A stretch of DNA of 34,180 bases from a virus. Made by a program: the position numbers and the translations under genes. Positions 15,771 to 21,745 of this stretch are shown in pieces. The notes below the pieces were generated by a model. The model saw only the letters and a list, made by a program, of their open reading frames with translations. It was not told the origin of the DNA and ran no database searches. Each line of letters starts with the position of its first letter. Positions within the stretch are counted from its first letter, which is position 1. The stretch lies in the IMG/VR virus record IMGVR_UViG_3300037961_001344, positions 1 to 34,180 of that record. One strand, given 5' to 3'.

Positions 15771-15825
15771 GTGCTTTGTTTTAAATATTTTTTTATAATC
15801 AAAACATAAATAAAAATAATAACAC

Positions 15826-15863
15826 AAAAAAAAGGTGCGAGGAACTATCAAAACCTCACACCT
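15826..15863 (-). terminator. Strong intrinsic terminator of the early operon
   Basis: Stem AGGTGCGAGG (15833-15842) with CCTCACACCT (15854-15863), 10 positions with one internal mismatch and an 11-base loop, followed on the minus strand by eight T residues (15833 to 15826). It lies 47 bases after the stop of the Cys-rich 108-aa gene and insulates the origin region from early transcription. Confidence 0.85.
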
Positions 15864-15909
15864 GAAAAAGTATTGTCACCAAAACATTACAAAAATAAAC
15901 AATACATTT

Positions 15910-16236
15910 TTAAAAAGCTTCTTTACAATGATGACATCTTCTGTGGTCTGCATCATAACTTGCGCCACAACAAGCAGTGCCTGTGTCGTCATATATGTCT
16001 ATCATATCTTTTATGTTAGACATATCTTTAAAATCTTCTAACGTCAAATCATCTACGCTATACCAAGCACCATCATAACTAAATGTAACATCACAGGTTG
16101 TTTCTCCTTCCATAACATCTATGTCATAAGCACCCTCTTGATTTAAAAAGTATATAACATCTGATTTGCATAAGTCATCGTCAGCATAGCTCATCTCATC
16201 TCTGTCTGACATCAATTTCCAATTATCGTAATTCAT
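15910..16236 (-). CDS. Acidic protein with C-terminal zinc-ribbon-like cysteines
   Basis: 108 aa from the ATG at 16236. A longer open frame upstream reads through the G-rich leader and has no good start. Very acidic (DRDEMSYADDDLCKSD, DGAWYSVDDLTLEDFKDM), ending TACCGASYDADHRRCHHCKEAF with CC, C and C residues that could form a zinc site. I do not recognise the family. It is the last gene of the early block, with its own promoter (16330-16361) and a long leader containing a G-rich run, and is followed by the terminator at 15826-15863. The acidic character could suit a DNA-mimic or a small regulator, but there is no direct support. Confidence 0.65.
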   Translation of the reverse strand: MNYDNWKLMSDRDEMSYADDDLCKSDVIYFLNQEGAYDIDVMEGETTCDVTFSYDGAWYSVDDLTLEDFKDMSNIKDMIDIYDDTGTACCGASYDADHRRCHHCKEAF

Positions 16237-16278
16237 ATTGTAATATTTTATTTGGTTAATAAATTTTGGGAAAATTGT

Positions 16279-16320
16279 GGAGGATACCCCCCCCCTAGTG
16301 AGGATACCCCTATCCCCCCA
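16279..16320 (-). promoter_or_regulatory. G-rich leader with repeated GGGGTATCCTC, possible G-quadruplex
   Basis: On the minus strand, just after the predicted transcription start, runs of six, four and nine G occur (16319-16314, 16310-16307, 16295-16287), the last two each opening a GGGGTATCCTC repeat 20 bases apart. Such G runs stand out in this low-GC genome and lie in the untranslated leader of the 108-aa gene. Confidence 0.6.
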
Positions 16321-16329
16321 TTTGTTATA

Positions 16330-16361
16330 CAAATATACAACTTATTTATTAAACTACCAAA
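16330..16361 (-). promoter_or_regulatory. Promoter of the 108-aa Cys-rich gene
   Basis: TTTG (16361-16358), 20-base spacer, TATATTTG (16337-16330) on the minus strand, matching the Bacteroidota consensus. The start should be near 16323, giving a leader of about 87 bases that includes the G-rich element and TATTAACC before the ATG. Confidence 0.75.
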
Positions 16362-16559
16362 TTATTTACAATAAGTTTTGTTTTTAAGTATCATATTTAT
16401 TATGGGTTGACTTACATTATACTTGTCTGCCAACTTGTTCTGACTGATGCCCCCTGCTTTATACTCATCACGGATTGAGTTTGCTTCCTCTAAAGTAAAC
16501 TTACGTTTAGCATAGCCACCACCCCTACGGTCTTTTCTTTCAAATACATTAACACTCAT
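16362..16559 (-). CDS. Small helix-turn-helix DNA-binding protein
   Basis: 65 aa. A basic N-terminus (ERKDRRGGGYAKRKF) precedes a resolvase-type helix-turn-helix: FTLEEANSIRDEY, then GISQNKLADKYNVSQPIINMILKNKTY (about 36-63), with the turn at KYNVSQ. This form resembles the C-terminal DNA-binding domain of Hin-type recombinases, without any catalytic domain. It overlaps the DUF3310-like gene by 11 bases, so it belongs to the same transcript. It probably binds DNA as a regulator; its target is unknown. Confidence 0.7.
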   Translation of the reverse strand: MSVNVFERKDRRGGGYAKRKFTLEEANSIRDEYKAGGISQNKLADKYNVSQPIINMILKNKTYCK

Positions 16560-16887
16560 CTCTTAACTTCTCTAATTCAAATCTTAAATGATTAATAGCT
16601 TTCTCTATATCTTCTATATGTTTTTCTTTGTCGGTCATACCTTCTTCCTTTTTCTTTCCACAACGAAGGAGGTAGCTCGTGGCAGTCCCAACATTGTATG
16701 ATAAATCAAAGCCTGATATAACCTTCCTTGCCTCATATCCGTTGCTACCAACATAGTAGCTTGGAACAGATATGTTGTTGCCAACATTCTTAAATAACCT
16801 GTCGTTTATAGCTTTTAGTTCCTCTGAACTCGCTTCTGTTGTATCCATATTTCTAGTGTAGTCGTAGTAGTATTTAGATTTCATCAT
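16549..16887 (-). CDS. DUF3310-like protein
   Basis: 112 aa. The segment SVPSYYVGSNGYEARKVISG, then LSYNVGTATSYLLRCGKKKEEGMTDKEKHIEDIEKAINHLRFELEKL, follows the DUF3310 pattern (a short lead, a helix with a conserved Glu, a GNxxKYLxRxGxK-like element, and a final helix pair). This family is widespread in phages; in some it is fused to nucleotide-metabolism enzymes, but its role is not settled. It overlaps the VRR-NUC gene by 14 bases and the helix-turn-helix gene by 11. Two ATG codons stand in tandem at the start. Confidence 0.6.
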   Translation of the reverse strand: MMKSKYYYDYTRNMDTTEASSEELKAINDRLFKNVGNNISVPSYYVGSNGYEARKVISGFDLSYNVGTATSYLLRCGKKKEEGMTDKEKHIEDIEKAINHLRFELEKLRDEC

Positions 16888-17242
16888 TAAAGTATTTATC
16901 TATAATATCCTTGCATTGGTCAAACCCTTTTGCACAAACAGCATAGTAGCCTCTATCTAATGCGTTCTGAATGAATATCTTCTGCTCTTTGGAGGGATAA
17001 CACTTCCTGTCTTTTTTTAGCTCTATAAACAATCCTTTGTAGGTTTTGTTTGGCTCGAATATAAGCAGGTCTGATACCCCTCTCAAATATCCTGTTCGCT
17101 TTGCTTTTAATCTTTGAGAGTAGTGTCTTTGAAACTGACCACCCATCGTTGCAGTGAATAGCGACTTTGGATATTGCAACCTCAAATAATCTACGATAGC
17201 TATTTGTATTCTTTCTTCGCTGTGAAATTCCTTCTCTTTCAA
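16874..17242 (-). CDS. VRR-NUC domain nuclease (probable TTG start)
   Basis: 122 aa. Matches the VRR-NUC fold in order: an N-terminal helix with Glu (HSEERIQIAIVDYL), the TMGGQFQRHY segment, GYLRGVSDLLIF with the catalytic Asp58, GLFIELKKDR with Glu74 and Lys76, and SKEQKIFIQNALDRGYYAVC with Gln87. Such small stand-alone enzymes process branched or nicked DNA in phage recombination or packaging. The frame is closed by a TAG just upstream, and the only plausible start is TTG at 17242, preceded by AGAGGAAG. It lies wholly or largely inside the frame of the upstream membrane/coiled-coil gene. Confidence 0.82.
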   Translation of the reverse strand: MKEKEFHSEERIQIAIVDYLRLQYPKSLFTATMGGQFQRHYSQRLKAKRTGYLRGVSDLLIFEPNKTYKGLFIELKKDRKCYPSKEQKIFIQNALDRGYYAVCAKGFDQCKDIIDKYFNDEI

Positions 17243-17405
17243 GTGCTTCCTCTAATTGTTTTATTCTTACCTCATACTCATCAAACCTTTTGCGTATTGT
17301 TTCCATTTTGTTTTCAATATCACAAATGTCAGAGTTAGTATGGTTCTGTGCGAATATAAGATATAAAACTGAAAGAAGCAAGATTATAATAAATATAGTT
17401 TCCAT
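16953..17405 (-). CDS. Membrane-anchored coiled-coil protein overlapping the nuclease gene
   Basis: 150 aa as read. Residues 1-20 (METIFIIILLLSVLYLIFAQ) are a signal anchor; 30-62 form a coiled coil (ENKMETIRKRFDEYEVRIKQ, LEEALERE). From about residue 55 the frame overlaps the VRR-NUC gene for 290 bases, and this part is basic and low in conserved character, as expected for an unselected alternate frame. The N-terminal part resembles spanin or holin accessory proteins in layout. Either the long overlap is real, or a plus-one frameshift (or indel) joins the membrane coil to the nuclease. The start and N-terminus are credible, the C-terminus less so. Confidence 0.5.
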   Translation of the reverse strand: METIFIIILLLSVLYLIFAQNHTNSDICDIENKMETIRKRFDEYEVRIKQLEEALEREGISQRRKNTNSYRRLFEVAISKVAIHCNDGWSVSKTLLSKIKSKANRIFERGIRPAYIRAKQNLQRIVYRAKKRQEVLSLQRAEDIHSERIR

Positions 17406-17408
17406 AAC

Positions 17409-18488
17409 TTACAGTTTAATTACTTGGCTATCATCTACTATTGAATCGCAACCAACGCAGTAGCACTCTGAACTATCTAGGCAATCTGATGTGTAAACCT
17501 TGCTATCGCACCATTGACATCTACCAATGTTAGTAAGCAGATTATCATCTTCATAGTTATACTCATCTACCATATCCCACCTATCATTGTAAGACTTATG
17601 ACCAACTAGGCTTCCATTTACATAAGCATACCCAAGCTCGTCATAGCTTTCTTTGTAAGATATTCTGTCTGTAAACTTACCCTTCTTCTTCTTTCTAGGC
17701 TTCCAATTAGACCAACTATCCCAAGATTTAGTTTCTGATTTGTGAGCATATAGATTGCAGCCTAGCAAATCTACAAGTGATGAAATCATATCGTAGCAGT
17801 TGATAGCATCTGCAACATCTACAACCTCTTTTTCTGAGTGTGGAGAATAGTAGCCACTAGACATATTAGCCACACATACATCCAACCCATTGAGCTTTAG
17901 TTGGTAAACATCTGTCAATGCGCCTGACGTTTCCATATATCCGTGCTTGTGTAGTGTGCTAGATATTTTAGTAGAGAAGTCCTCACCAAATAACTGAACA
18001 CCATATATTTTGTTTACAAAGTCCTTGTTGCCACGCCTGTCTGACTGAAAGCAGTAGCCTACATCTTTGAAGAAGTCCATATCTGCAGCAGAGCTACCAA
18101 CACAGCCTATCTCCTCGCTGTGAAAGAAAGCACACTTGATAGCGTCTTTTTCTAGTAGGGATTGTAAACCAATCCACACGCCAACCTTGTCGTCACCACC
18201 GATGCCAACCTGCTGCTCCACATCGTTGCTAAAAGCAAATAGAACACCATCTCTGTCGTACACACCGAAGTCCTCATACATATCGTGTACTGTATCTGTG
18301 TGAGAAACAATACAAGGGTAGTAGTCTGCAACACCTTTGGTAACATACACATTGTTGTCCTTGACTACAACTGTAGCTTGAGGAACATATTTTTTTACGA
18401 AGTCTTGAATGTAGGCAATCATTTTTTCTTCCTTGCCTGAAGAAGTTTGAACTGATAATGTTTCAATAAGTAATGTTTTGTAATTCAT
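17409..18488 (-). CDS. Clan MH di-zinc metallopeptidase-like protein with C-terminal zinc ribbon
   Basis: 359 aa. It carries the co-catalytic two-metal set of M20/M28/M42 peptidases: SHTDTVHD (His63, Asp65), GIGGDDKVGVW (Asp99 or Asp100), FFHSEEIGCVG (Glu125, Glu126), FQSDRRG (Asp150) and YSPHSEKE (His217). The spacing between the last two is too short for the usual M20 dimerisation insert. A linker with a basic patch (KPRKKKKGK, about 263-271) leads to paired cysteines, CQWC (324-327) and CVGC (344-347). It has its own promoter and leader. Its substrate is unknown; an aminopeptidase or a peptide-processing role is inferred. Confidence 0.8.
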   Translation of the reverse strand: MNYKTLLIETLSVQTSSGKEEKMIAYIQDFVKKYVPQATVVVKDNNVYVTKGVADYYPCIVSHTDTVHDMYEDFGVYDRDGVLFAFSNDVEQQVGIGGDDKVGVWIGLQSLLEKDAIKCAFFHSEEIGCVGSSAADMDFFKDVGYCFQSDRRGNKDFVNKIYGVQLFGEDFSTKISSTLHKHGYMETSGALTDVYQLKLNGLDVCVANMSSGYYSPHSEKEVVDVADAINCYDMISSLVDLLGCNLYAHKSETKSWDSWSNWKPRKKKKGKFTDRISYKESYDELGYAYVNGSLVGHKSYNDRWDMVDEYNYEDDNLLTNIGRCQWCDSKVYTSDCLDSSECYCVGCDSIVDDSQVIKL

Positions 18489-18518
18489 ATATTGGGGTTT
18501 TAATTGTTAATACTTGTA

Positions 18519-18550
18519 CAAAGATACGAAATAATTTTGTAACTAACAAA
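18519..18550 (-). promoter_or_regulatory. Promoter of the metallopeptidase gene
   Basis: TTTG (18550-18547), 20-base spacer, TATCTTTG (18526-18519) on the minus strand. The short leader has TATTAAC and an AAAACCCC stretch before the ATG, shared with the leaders at 19819 and 22387. Confidence 0.78.
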
Positions 18551-18568
18551 CTTTTTTATGTTTTTGTT

Positions 18569-18769
18569 TTAATAGTTTCCGTAGTAATCTGCAACGCTTA
18601 CGCTTTCACAATCTCTTACAGGTCTTGTGTTTGCTTGTTCTTTCGATACCATTCTTCCAAACATAAGTTGAAAGCTTACGTCTGTGTTAATTATTTTAGG
18701 AACAACAACGTAAGATATTCCATCTTTATCGTCTTTACATATGTTCTGAACGTTTTTATATTTTCCCAT
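18569..18769 (-). CDS. Small hypothetical protein
   Basis: 66 aa, start MGKYKNVQNICKDDKDGISY, with a beta-rich middle (YVVVPKIINTDVSFQLMFG) and a polar end (RPVRDCESVSVADYYGNY). No family is recognised. Its ATG overlaps the stop of the 131-aa gene at 18769, so it is probably co-translated with the replication genes. A promoter follows its stop, so it ends this sub-operon. Confidence 0.6.
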   Translation of the reverse strand: MGKYKNVQNICKDDKDGISYVVVPKIINTDVSFQLMFGRMVSKEQANTRPVRDCESVSVADYYGNY

Positions 18770-19164
18770 TATTTTAATCTTTTTGCTTTGTTAATAGTTG
18801 AGTCAATCATTTTCTGACCTTGTTGATGCTTTTGAAAGTCTGTTACTAATTTCTGCTGTCTTTGTAGTTGCGACTTTGTTTTATGTTCCTTGAGCCATAT
18901 GTTCCAATTACGAACATTCACAAAGCCTCCGTGTTCTGAGTTTCTTATACCCTGATCAAAAGCAAAGGCAACCTCATCCATTTCCATTGATCCATAGTAT
19001 CTTGACAAATCATCTACTAGAAACTTTGCCATCATTACAACCTGCTGTGTATCAGGTCTTTGACCTAACATCATATAACACTTACTCAACAGGTCAACGC
19101 AATCAACATTGAGCTGCTCAAGGTCGTTGCTAAATCTAAACCATATCTGTTTACTCTTATCCAT
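18769..19164 (-). CDS. Replication-associated hypothetical protein
   Basis: 131 aa, helical. The segment QVVMMAKFLVDDLSRYYGSM, then EVAFAFDQGIRNSEHGGFVNVRNWNIWLKEHK, resembles a recurring small protein of Bacteroidota phages located after the replisome organizer. The C-terminal third is Gln/Lys-rich. Its place right after the 220-aa replication protein (8-base overlap) and its size suggest a helicase-loader-like partner, but no ATPase motif is present and I cannot name a family. Confidence 0.6.
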   Translation of the reverse strand: MDKSKQIWFRFSNDLEQLNVDCVDLLSKCYMMLGQRPDTQQVVMMAKFLVDDLSRYYGSMEMDEVAFAFDQGIRNSEHGGFVNVRNWNIWLKEHKTKSQLQRQQKLVTDFQKHQQGQKMIDSTINKAKRLK

Positions 19165-19819
19165 TGTTTATCATTTGTCTAGCCTCTTGCCAAGTGTCTA
19201 GTGATTGTTGTACTTTGCCTTTAGTCTGTGTTGCTGTCGTGTTCTTCTCCCAAGTCCTAACAGCAGCCTTCCAATCTTTCATAGGGTTTTTTCCTACCTT
19301 CCAACCATTAGATGAATAATAGTCGTAAAACTTCTGTGCATCAACAGAGTTGTTTCTTTCTACACAGTATTCTGCAATATCAACAACTGTTGGTTTTGCA
19401 AACCTTTTAGCTTTAGCTTTTTCTTTAACTATAACTATATCTTTATCTTGTACGGTATTAGGTAGGGTTTGCGAACCCTTTACATACCCTTCAAGATTAT
19501 ATCTTTCTAATAGTTGTATTACAGATTTATGAACATTAGAGTTTGGGTTTAGCTCACCATACTGAAACTCAATAAAGTCAGGTATAAACCACTTATCTCC
19601 ATTGTCAAACGATATTACTTTTTCGCCAAATGATGATGGTAGGTTGTTATGTGATAGGTCAAAGCCTACACGGATTGAAGCCACTTCTAAGTCCACCTCC
19701 CATATACCTGCGTGATTGCAGTCATCTAATATGTAGAACCAAAGTAGCTTATGTTGTGGTGATAATTCTCTGACAAATCTTTTCTTCCATTTGTCTGTGT
19801 CTGTCATTCTTTTTGCCAT
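19157..19819 (-). CDS. Replisome organizer-like replication initiation protein
   Basis: 220 aa from the ATG at 19819; a longer frame to 19903 would run through the promoter. The N-terminal region (DKWKKRFVRELSPQHKLLWFYILDDCNHAGIWEVD) is a winged-helix module as in phage replication initiators. The middle is a low-complexity hinge (QDKDIVIVKEKAKAKRF), encoded by copy C of the hairpin-purine element. The C-terminus, with FYDYYSSNGWKVGKNPMKDWKAAVRTWEKN, matches the DnaD-like/O-protein tail of Gram-positive and Bacteroidota phages. It likely binds the origin and recruits the host helicase loader. Confidence 0.78.
   Translation of the reverse strand: MAKRMTDTDKWKKRFVRELSPQHKLLWFYILDDCNHAGIWEVDLEVASIRVGFDLSHNNLPSSFGEKVISFDNGDKWFIPDFIEFQYGELNPNSNVHKSVIQLLERYNLEGYVKGSQTLPNTVQDKDIVIVKEKAKAKRFAKPTVVDIAEYCVERNNSVDAQKFYDYYSSNGWKVGKNPMKDWKAAVRTWEKNTTATQTKGKVQQSLDTWQEARQMINNG
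19433..19479 (-). repeat. Hairpin plus GATAAAG purine tract, copy C (inside a gene)
   Basis: On the minus strand a 6-bp hairpin (AGGGTT/AACCCT, 4-base loop, 19464-19479) is followed by AAGATAAAGATATAG. It has the same layout as 13441-13475 and 23801-23838, but here it encodes the hinge of the replisome organizer. Confidence 0.5.
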
Positions 19820-19847
19820 AATATATAATTTTGGGGTTAATAGTTTG

Positions 19848-19878
19848 CAAATGTATAAATAATTATTTTTAATACAAA
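19848..19878 (-). promoter_or_regulatory. Promoter of the replisome organizer gene
   Basis: TTTG (19878-19875), 19-base spacer, TACATTTG (19855-19848) on the minus strand. The leader has TATTAACCCC before the ATG at 19819. The -33 box overlaps the end of the nuclease gene (stop at 19869). Confidence 0.78.
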
Positions 19879-20294
19879 ATCTTTTGCAGGTTTTTTCGTT
19901 CAACTACAACTATCATTTCTTGATCGTGTACCGAACCCTTGCGTGGTTTCCTTCCACCTTTTTTAAAAGTTCCTGTTAGGTTATCTATTCTGTCAAACAA
20001 TATTCCATCGTCAAATGCCCAACATATAACAACAGGCTTACCATACTTTATCTGCTCCTCCTGACAATCAACAATCTTTTTCATTGACACTATGCAGTTT
20101 TCGTAGCTATCAATATTTTGATTAGGACAACCCTTAACCTCAAAGCCACACATCCTGTCAAAGTTTTTATTTTTCATCTCATAATCAACAGAGCTAAAAT
20201 CTCCTTGACTAGAGTAGCAGTAGGCGTATTTATCGCAGAAATATTTTGCAGCTAACTCCTGCCTTGCAAAGTCTTTTTGAGTTTCAAATTTCAT
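19869..20294 (-). CDS. PD-(D/E)XK-like nuclease
   Basis: 141 aa from the ATG at 20294. A longer frame to 20435 would lie inside the ssDNA-binding gene and cross a hairpin. It begins MKFETQKDFARQELAAKYF and continues with GDFSSVDYEM, RMCGFEVKGCPN (Glu52, Lys54; candidate Asp32 or Asp37) and VICWAFDDGILF, the Asp-then-ExK order of restriction-endonuclease-like folds. It probably takes part in recombination or DNA degradation with the neighbouring ssDNA-binding and annealing proteins. The fold assignment is by motif only and the exact family is not known. Confidence 0.55.
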   Translation of the reverse strand: MKFETQKDFARQELAAKYFCDKYAYCYSSQGDFSSVDYEMKNKNFDRMCGFEVKGCPNQNIDSYENCIVSMKKIVDCQEEQIKYGKPVVICWAFDDGILFDRIDNLTGTFKKGGRKPRKGSVHDQEMIVVVERKNLQKILY

Positions 20295-20308
20295 AGTTTT
20301 TTTTTTAT

Positions 20309-20340
20309 GATTGAGAGATGAGGGTGTTTCCCCCTCAATC
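20309..20340 (-). promoter_or_regulatory. Leader hairpin upstream of the nuclease gene
   Basis: GATTGAG (20309-20315) pairs with CTCAATC (20334-20340), with an inner GGG/CCC pair-set next to the stem. In the minus-strand transcript it is followed by an A-run, not a T-run, so it is not a classic terminator. It sits in the 79-base gap between the ssDNA-binding gene and the nuclease start and may shield the mRNA or tune translation. Confidence 0.5.
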
Positions 20341-20373
20341 TCACAATCAAATATTCTAATAAGCTCCCTTAAG

Positions 20374-20688
20374 TTAAAAGGGTAATCCATCATCTTCAGC
20401 AACAGTTTGTTTAGGTTCAGGCTTTGTTGTAGCACCTACGTTTACTGCCCAAGCTAAAATGTTGTTGTAATAGTTTCCTTCATACAGACGGCCTCTAATA
20501 TCTATCTTACAAGTAACCTCTGTTCCAACAGGAATTGTATCTATCTTCTCAATGTTATCTTTTACGACTTCCATTTTGATTAGCTGTGGATATTCTCCAC
20601 GTGTGTTTACTACAAACTCCTTCTTTCTGAAGCCACTTGAAAATTCTTTTGTTTCAAACTTAGCTTCTAATATTCCATTAATCTCCAT
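20374..20688 (-). CDS. DUF3127-like ssDNA-binding protein
   Basis: 104 aa. An OB-fold-like layout: MEINGILEAKFETKEFSSGFRKKEFVVNT, a QYP-like element (EYPQLIKMEV), IDTIPVGTEVTCKIDIRGRLYEGNYYNNILAWAVNV, matching DUF3127 of Bacteroidota. It ends AEDDGLPF, an acidic tail with a terminal Phe like that of SSB proteins, which recruits other repair or replication factors. It lies between the DnaA-like and nuclease genes, with a 11-base overlap upstream. It likely serves as the phage SSB (inference). Confidence 0.78.
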   Translation of the reverse strand: MEINGILEAKFETKEFSSGFRKKEFVVNTRGEYPQLIKMEVVKDNIEKIDTIPVGTEVTCKIDIRGRLYEGNYYNNILAWAVNVGATTKPEPKQTVAEDDGLPF

Positions 20689-21100
20689 AATTAAAATTGT
20701 TTTTGTTGTTTATTATTTTAAGTTCATTTTTAATTTCATTCATTCTATCTTCGATAATCATTTTTTCTCTATTAAGGCAGTCAAACTCGTCTTGAATATT
20801 TAGGAAAGTCTTTTCCTCAAACACCAAATCTCTTATGCTTATGTACCTTCTCATTTCAGCTTTATCAAATTCAAGATAGCCTAAAAGTTTTCTTTCGTGA
20901 TGAATCACAGTTGCGTGATTAGCACCAAACATATCTGCTATGCTAGTGTATGTTTTATTAAAATGCTTTCTAGCAAAGAAGTAAAACATTCTTCTAGCAC
21001 CAACCACCTCCATCTTCCTTGACTTGCTGTGGAGTTCAGAAGGTGTTATGTTGTAGTGCTTACAAACAGCAGACTTAAGAAGCTCCATTCTAAAGCTCAT
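20678..21100 (-). CDS. Orphan DnaA domain IV-like DNA-binding protein
   Basis: 140 aa. Residues 8-75 match the C-terminal DNA-binding domain of DnaA: VCKHYNITPSELHSKSRKMEVVGARRMFYFFARK, the Arg pair (36-37), YTSIADMFGANHATVIHHERKL (51-72), where GANHATVIH corresponds to the GRDHSTVIHA signature. No AAA+ domain is present, so it is not a replicase initiator by itself. The rest (about 90-140) is a charged coiled coil, probably for dimerisation. It could bind DnaA boxes at the phage or host origin, to direct replication or block the host. The gene overlaps both neighbours. Confidence 0.85.
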   Translation of the reverse strand: MSFRMELLKSAVCKHYNITPSELHSKSRKMEVVGARRMFYFFARKHFNKTYTSIADMFGANHATVIHHERKLLGYLEFDKAEMRRYISIRDLVFEEKTFLNIQDEFDCLNREKMIIEDRMNEIKNELKIINNKNNFNYGD

Positions 21101-21311
21101 TACTCTCCACGTTTATTGTGTTCAACAATTCTTCTTCAGTAATGTTAGAGTTTTTAGCTAACAACGATAAGTGCTTTAATCTTAACATTGTAGGGTTTTC
21201 TAAATACTTATCTATTGTAGTGCCACTAACTCCTGTTATCTGACCAAACTTTCTTTTTGATATTCCTTCAACTCTCATAAGAGCCTCAAAACTATTTCTT
21301 GCTTTTTTCAT
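21090..21311 (-). CDS. Small XRE/Cro-like helix-turn-helix regulator
   Basis: 73 aa. The segment EALMRVEGISKRKFGQITGVSGTTIDKYLENPTMLRLKHLSLLAKNSNITEEELLNTI has the five-helix order of XRE/Cro-type domains, with the recognition region GVSGTTIDKYL. Such proteins repress or activate phage promoters. It overlaps the DnaA-like gene by 11 bases and the 72-aa gene by 20. It could be the binder of the palindromic array at 15609-15686, but this is a guess. Confidence 0.7.
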   Translation of the reverse strand: MKKARNSFEALMRVEGISKRKFGQITGVSGTTIDKYLENPTMLRLKHLSLLAKNSNITEEELLNTINVESNEL

Positions 21312-21510
21312 TTTTTCTATTTTTAACTATTACTAATTCTGTTCCAAATTCTAATCTATAAGTTTCTGCTATTCTTTCATCACTTTCCAACATATATAGT
21401 TCAACAAACTTTTTTTGTATTTCAGTTTCTTTACCCATATCTTTTAATTGTTTTCTCGTGATTGCTACAATAGCACCCTCTTTAGTTAGTGCGTGTTTTC
21501 TAATCGCCAT
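21292..21510 (-). CDS. Small hypothetical protein
   Basis: 72 aa, start MAIRKHALTKEGAIVAITRK, helical and charged, with a Lys-rich end (NRKNEKSKK). No family is recognised. Eleven-base and twenty-base overlaps with its neighbours show that it is part of the tightly packed early operon. Confidence 0.6.
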   Translation of the reverse strand: MAIRKHALTKEGAIVAITRKQLKDMGKETEIQKKFVELYMLESDERIAETYRLEFGTELVIVKNRKNEKSKK

Positions 21511-21745
21511 ATTTAAACATTTTATTAAACTGTTCTCTTGGGTCTTTCGATATGTAATCTTCCCTTAACTTACCTATTAGGTCGTAAGCCTCTTGATAAG
21601 TTAAGTGTAAAAGGCTATCGTCTATATCCTTTATCACTTGAGGTTCGTAAGGGACACCTGCTAGTAAGCCTTCTATAATAGCTATCTGACTATTACTGAT
21701 AGGCTCATCTGCAAGTATATCGTCTATCCAATCAAGATTATTCAT
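21500..21745 (-). CDS. Small acidic hypothetical protein
   Basis: 81 aa. It reads ISNSQIAIIEGLLAGVPYEP, then DSLLHLTYQEAYDLIGKLRED, a two-helix pattern (S/TxxQIxxIExLL...LTxxEAxxLIxxL) seen in DUF3072-like small proteins. The biological role is unknown. It overlaps the annealing-protein candidate by 8 bases, so the two may act together in recombination. Confidence 0.6.
   Translation of the reverse strand: MNNLDWIDDILADEPISNSQIAIIEGLLAGVPYEPQVIKDIDDSLLHLTYQEAYDLIGKLREDYISKDPREQFNKMFKYGD

Larger units (their letters stand above)
15312..15825. other. Non-coding region, candidate replication origin
   Basis: About 510 bases without a gene. In minus-strand order it holds an AT-rich stretch (15771-15825), six 11-bp direct repeats (15705-15770), a 23-bp-period palindromic array (15609-15686), two DnaA-box-like nonamers in opposite orientation (15533-15541 and 15549-15557), degenerate CTTAAA-CG repeats (15492-15524), a T/A-rich tract and the promoter of the 61-aa gene. 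Iterons, a melting-prone AT tract and DnaA-like boxes together are the usual make-up of a theta origin. This is inference from layout only. Confidence 0.6.

Noticed and set aside
16237-16332. Longer N-terminus for the 108-aa Cys-rich protein
   Set aside because: The upstream frame starts at a non-ATG codon inside the promoter and runs through the G-rich leader.
19820-19903. Longer N-terminus for the replisome organizer
   Set aside because: It would be translated through the promoter at 19848-19878 and has no start with a leader.
20295-20435. Longer N-terminus for the PD-(D/E)XK-like nuclease
   Set aside because: It would lie inside the ssDNA-binding gene and cross the leader hairpin; the ATG at 20294 fits the family start better.
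20592-20603. CCACGTG core inside the ssDNA-binding gene
   Set aside because: Only the central CACGTG and one flanking base fit parS; it is coding sequence.
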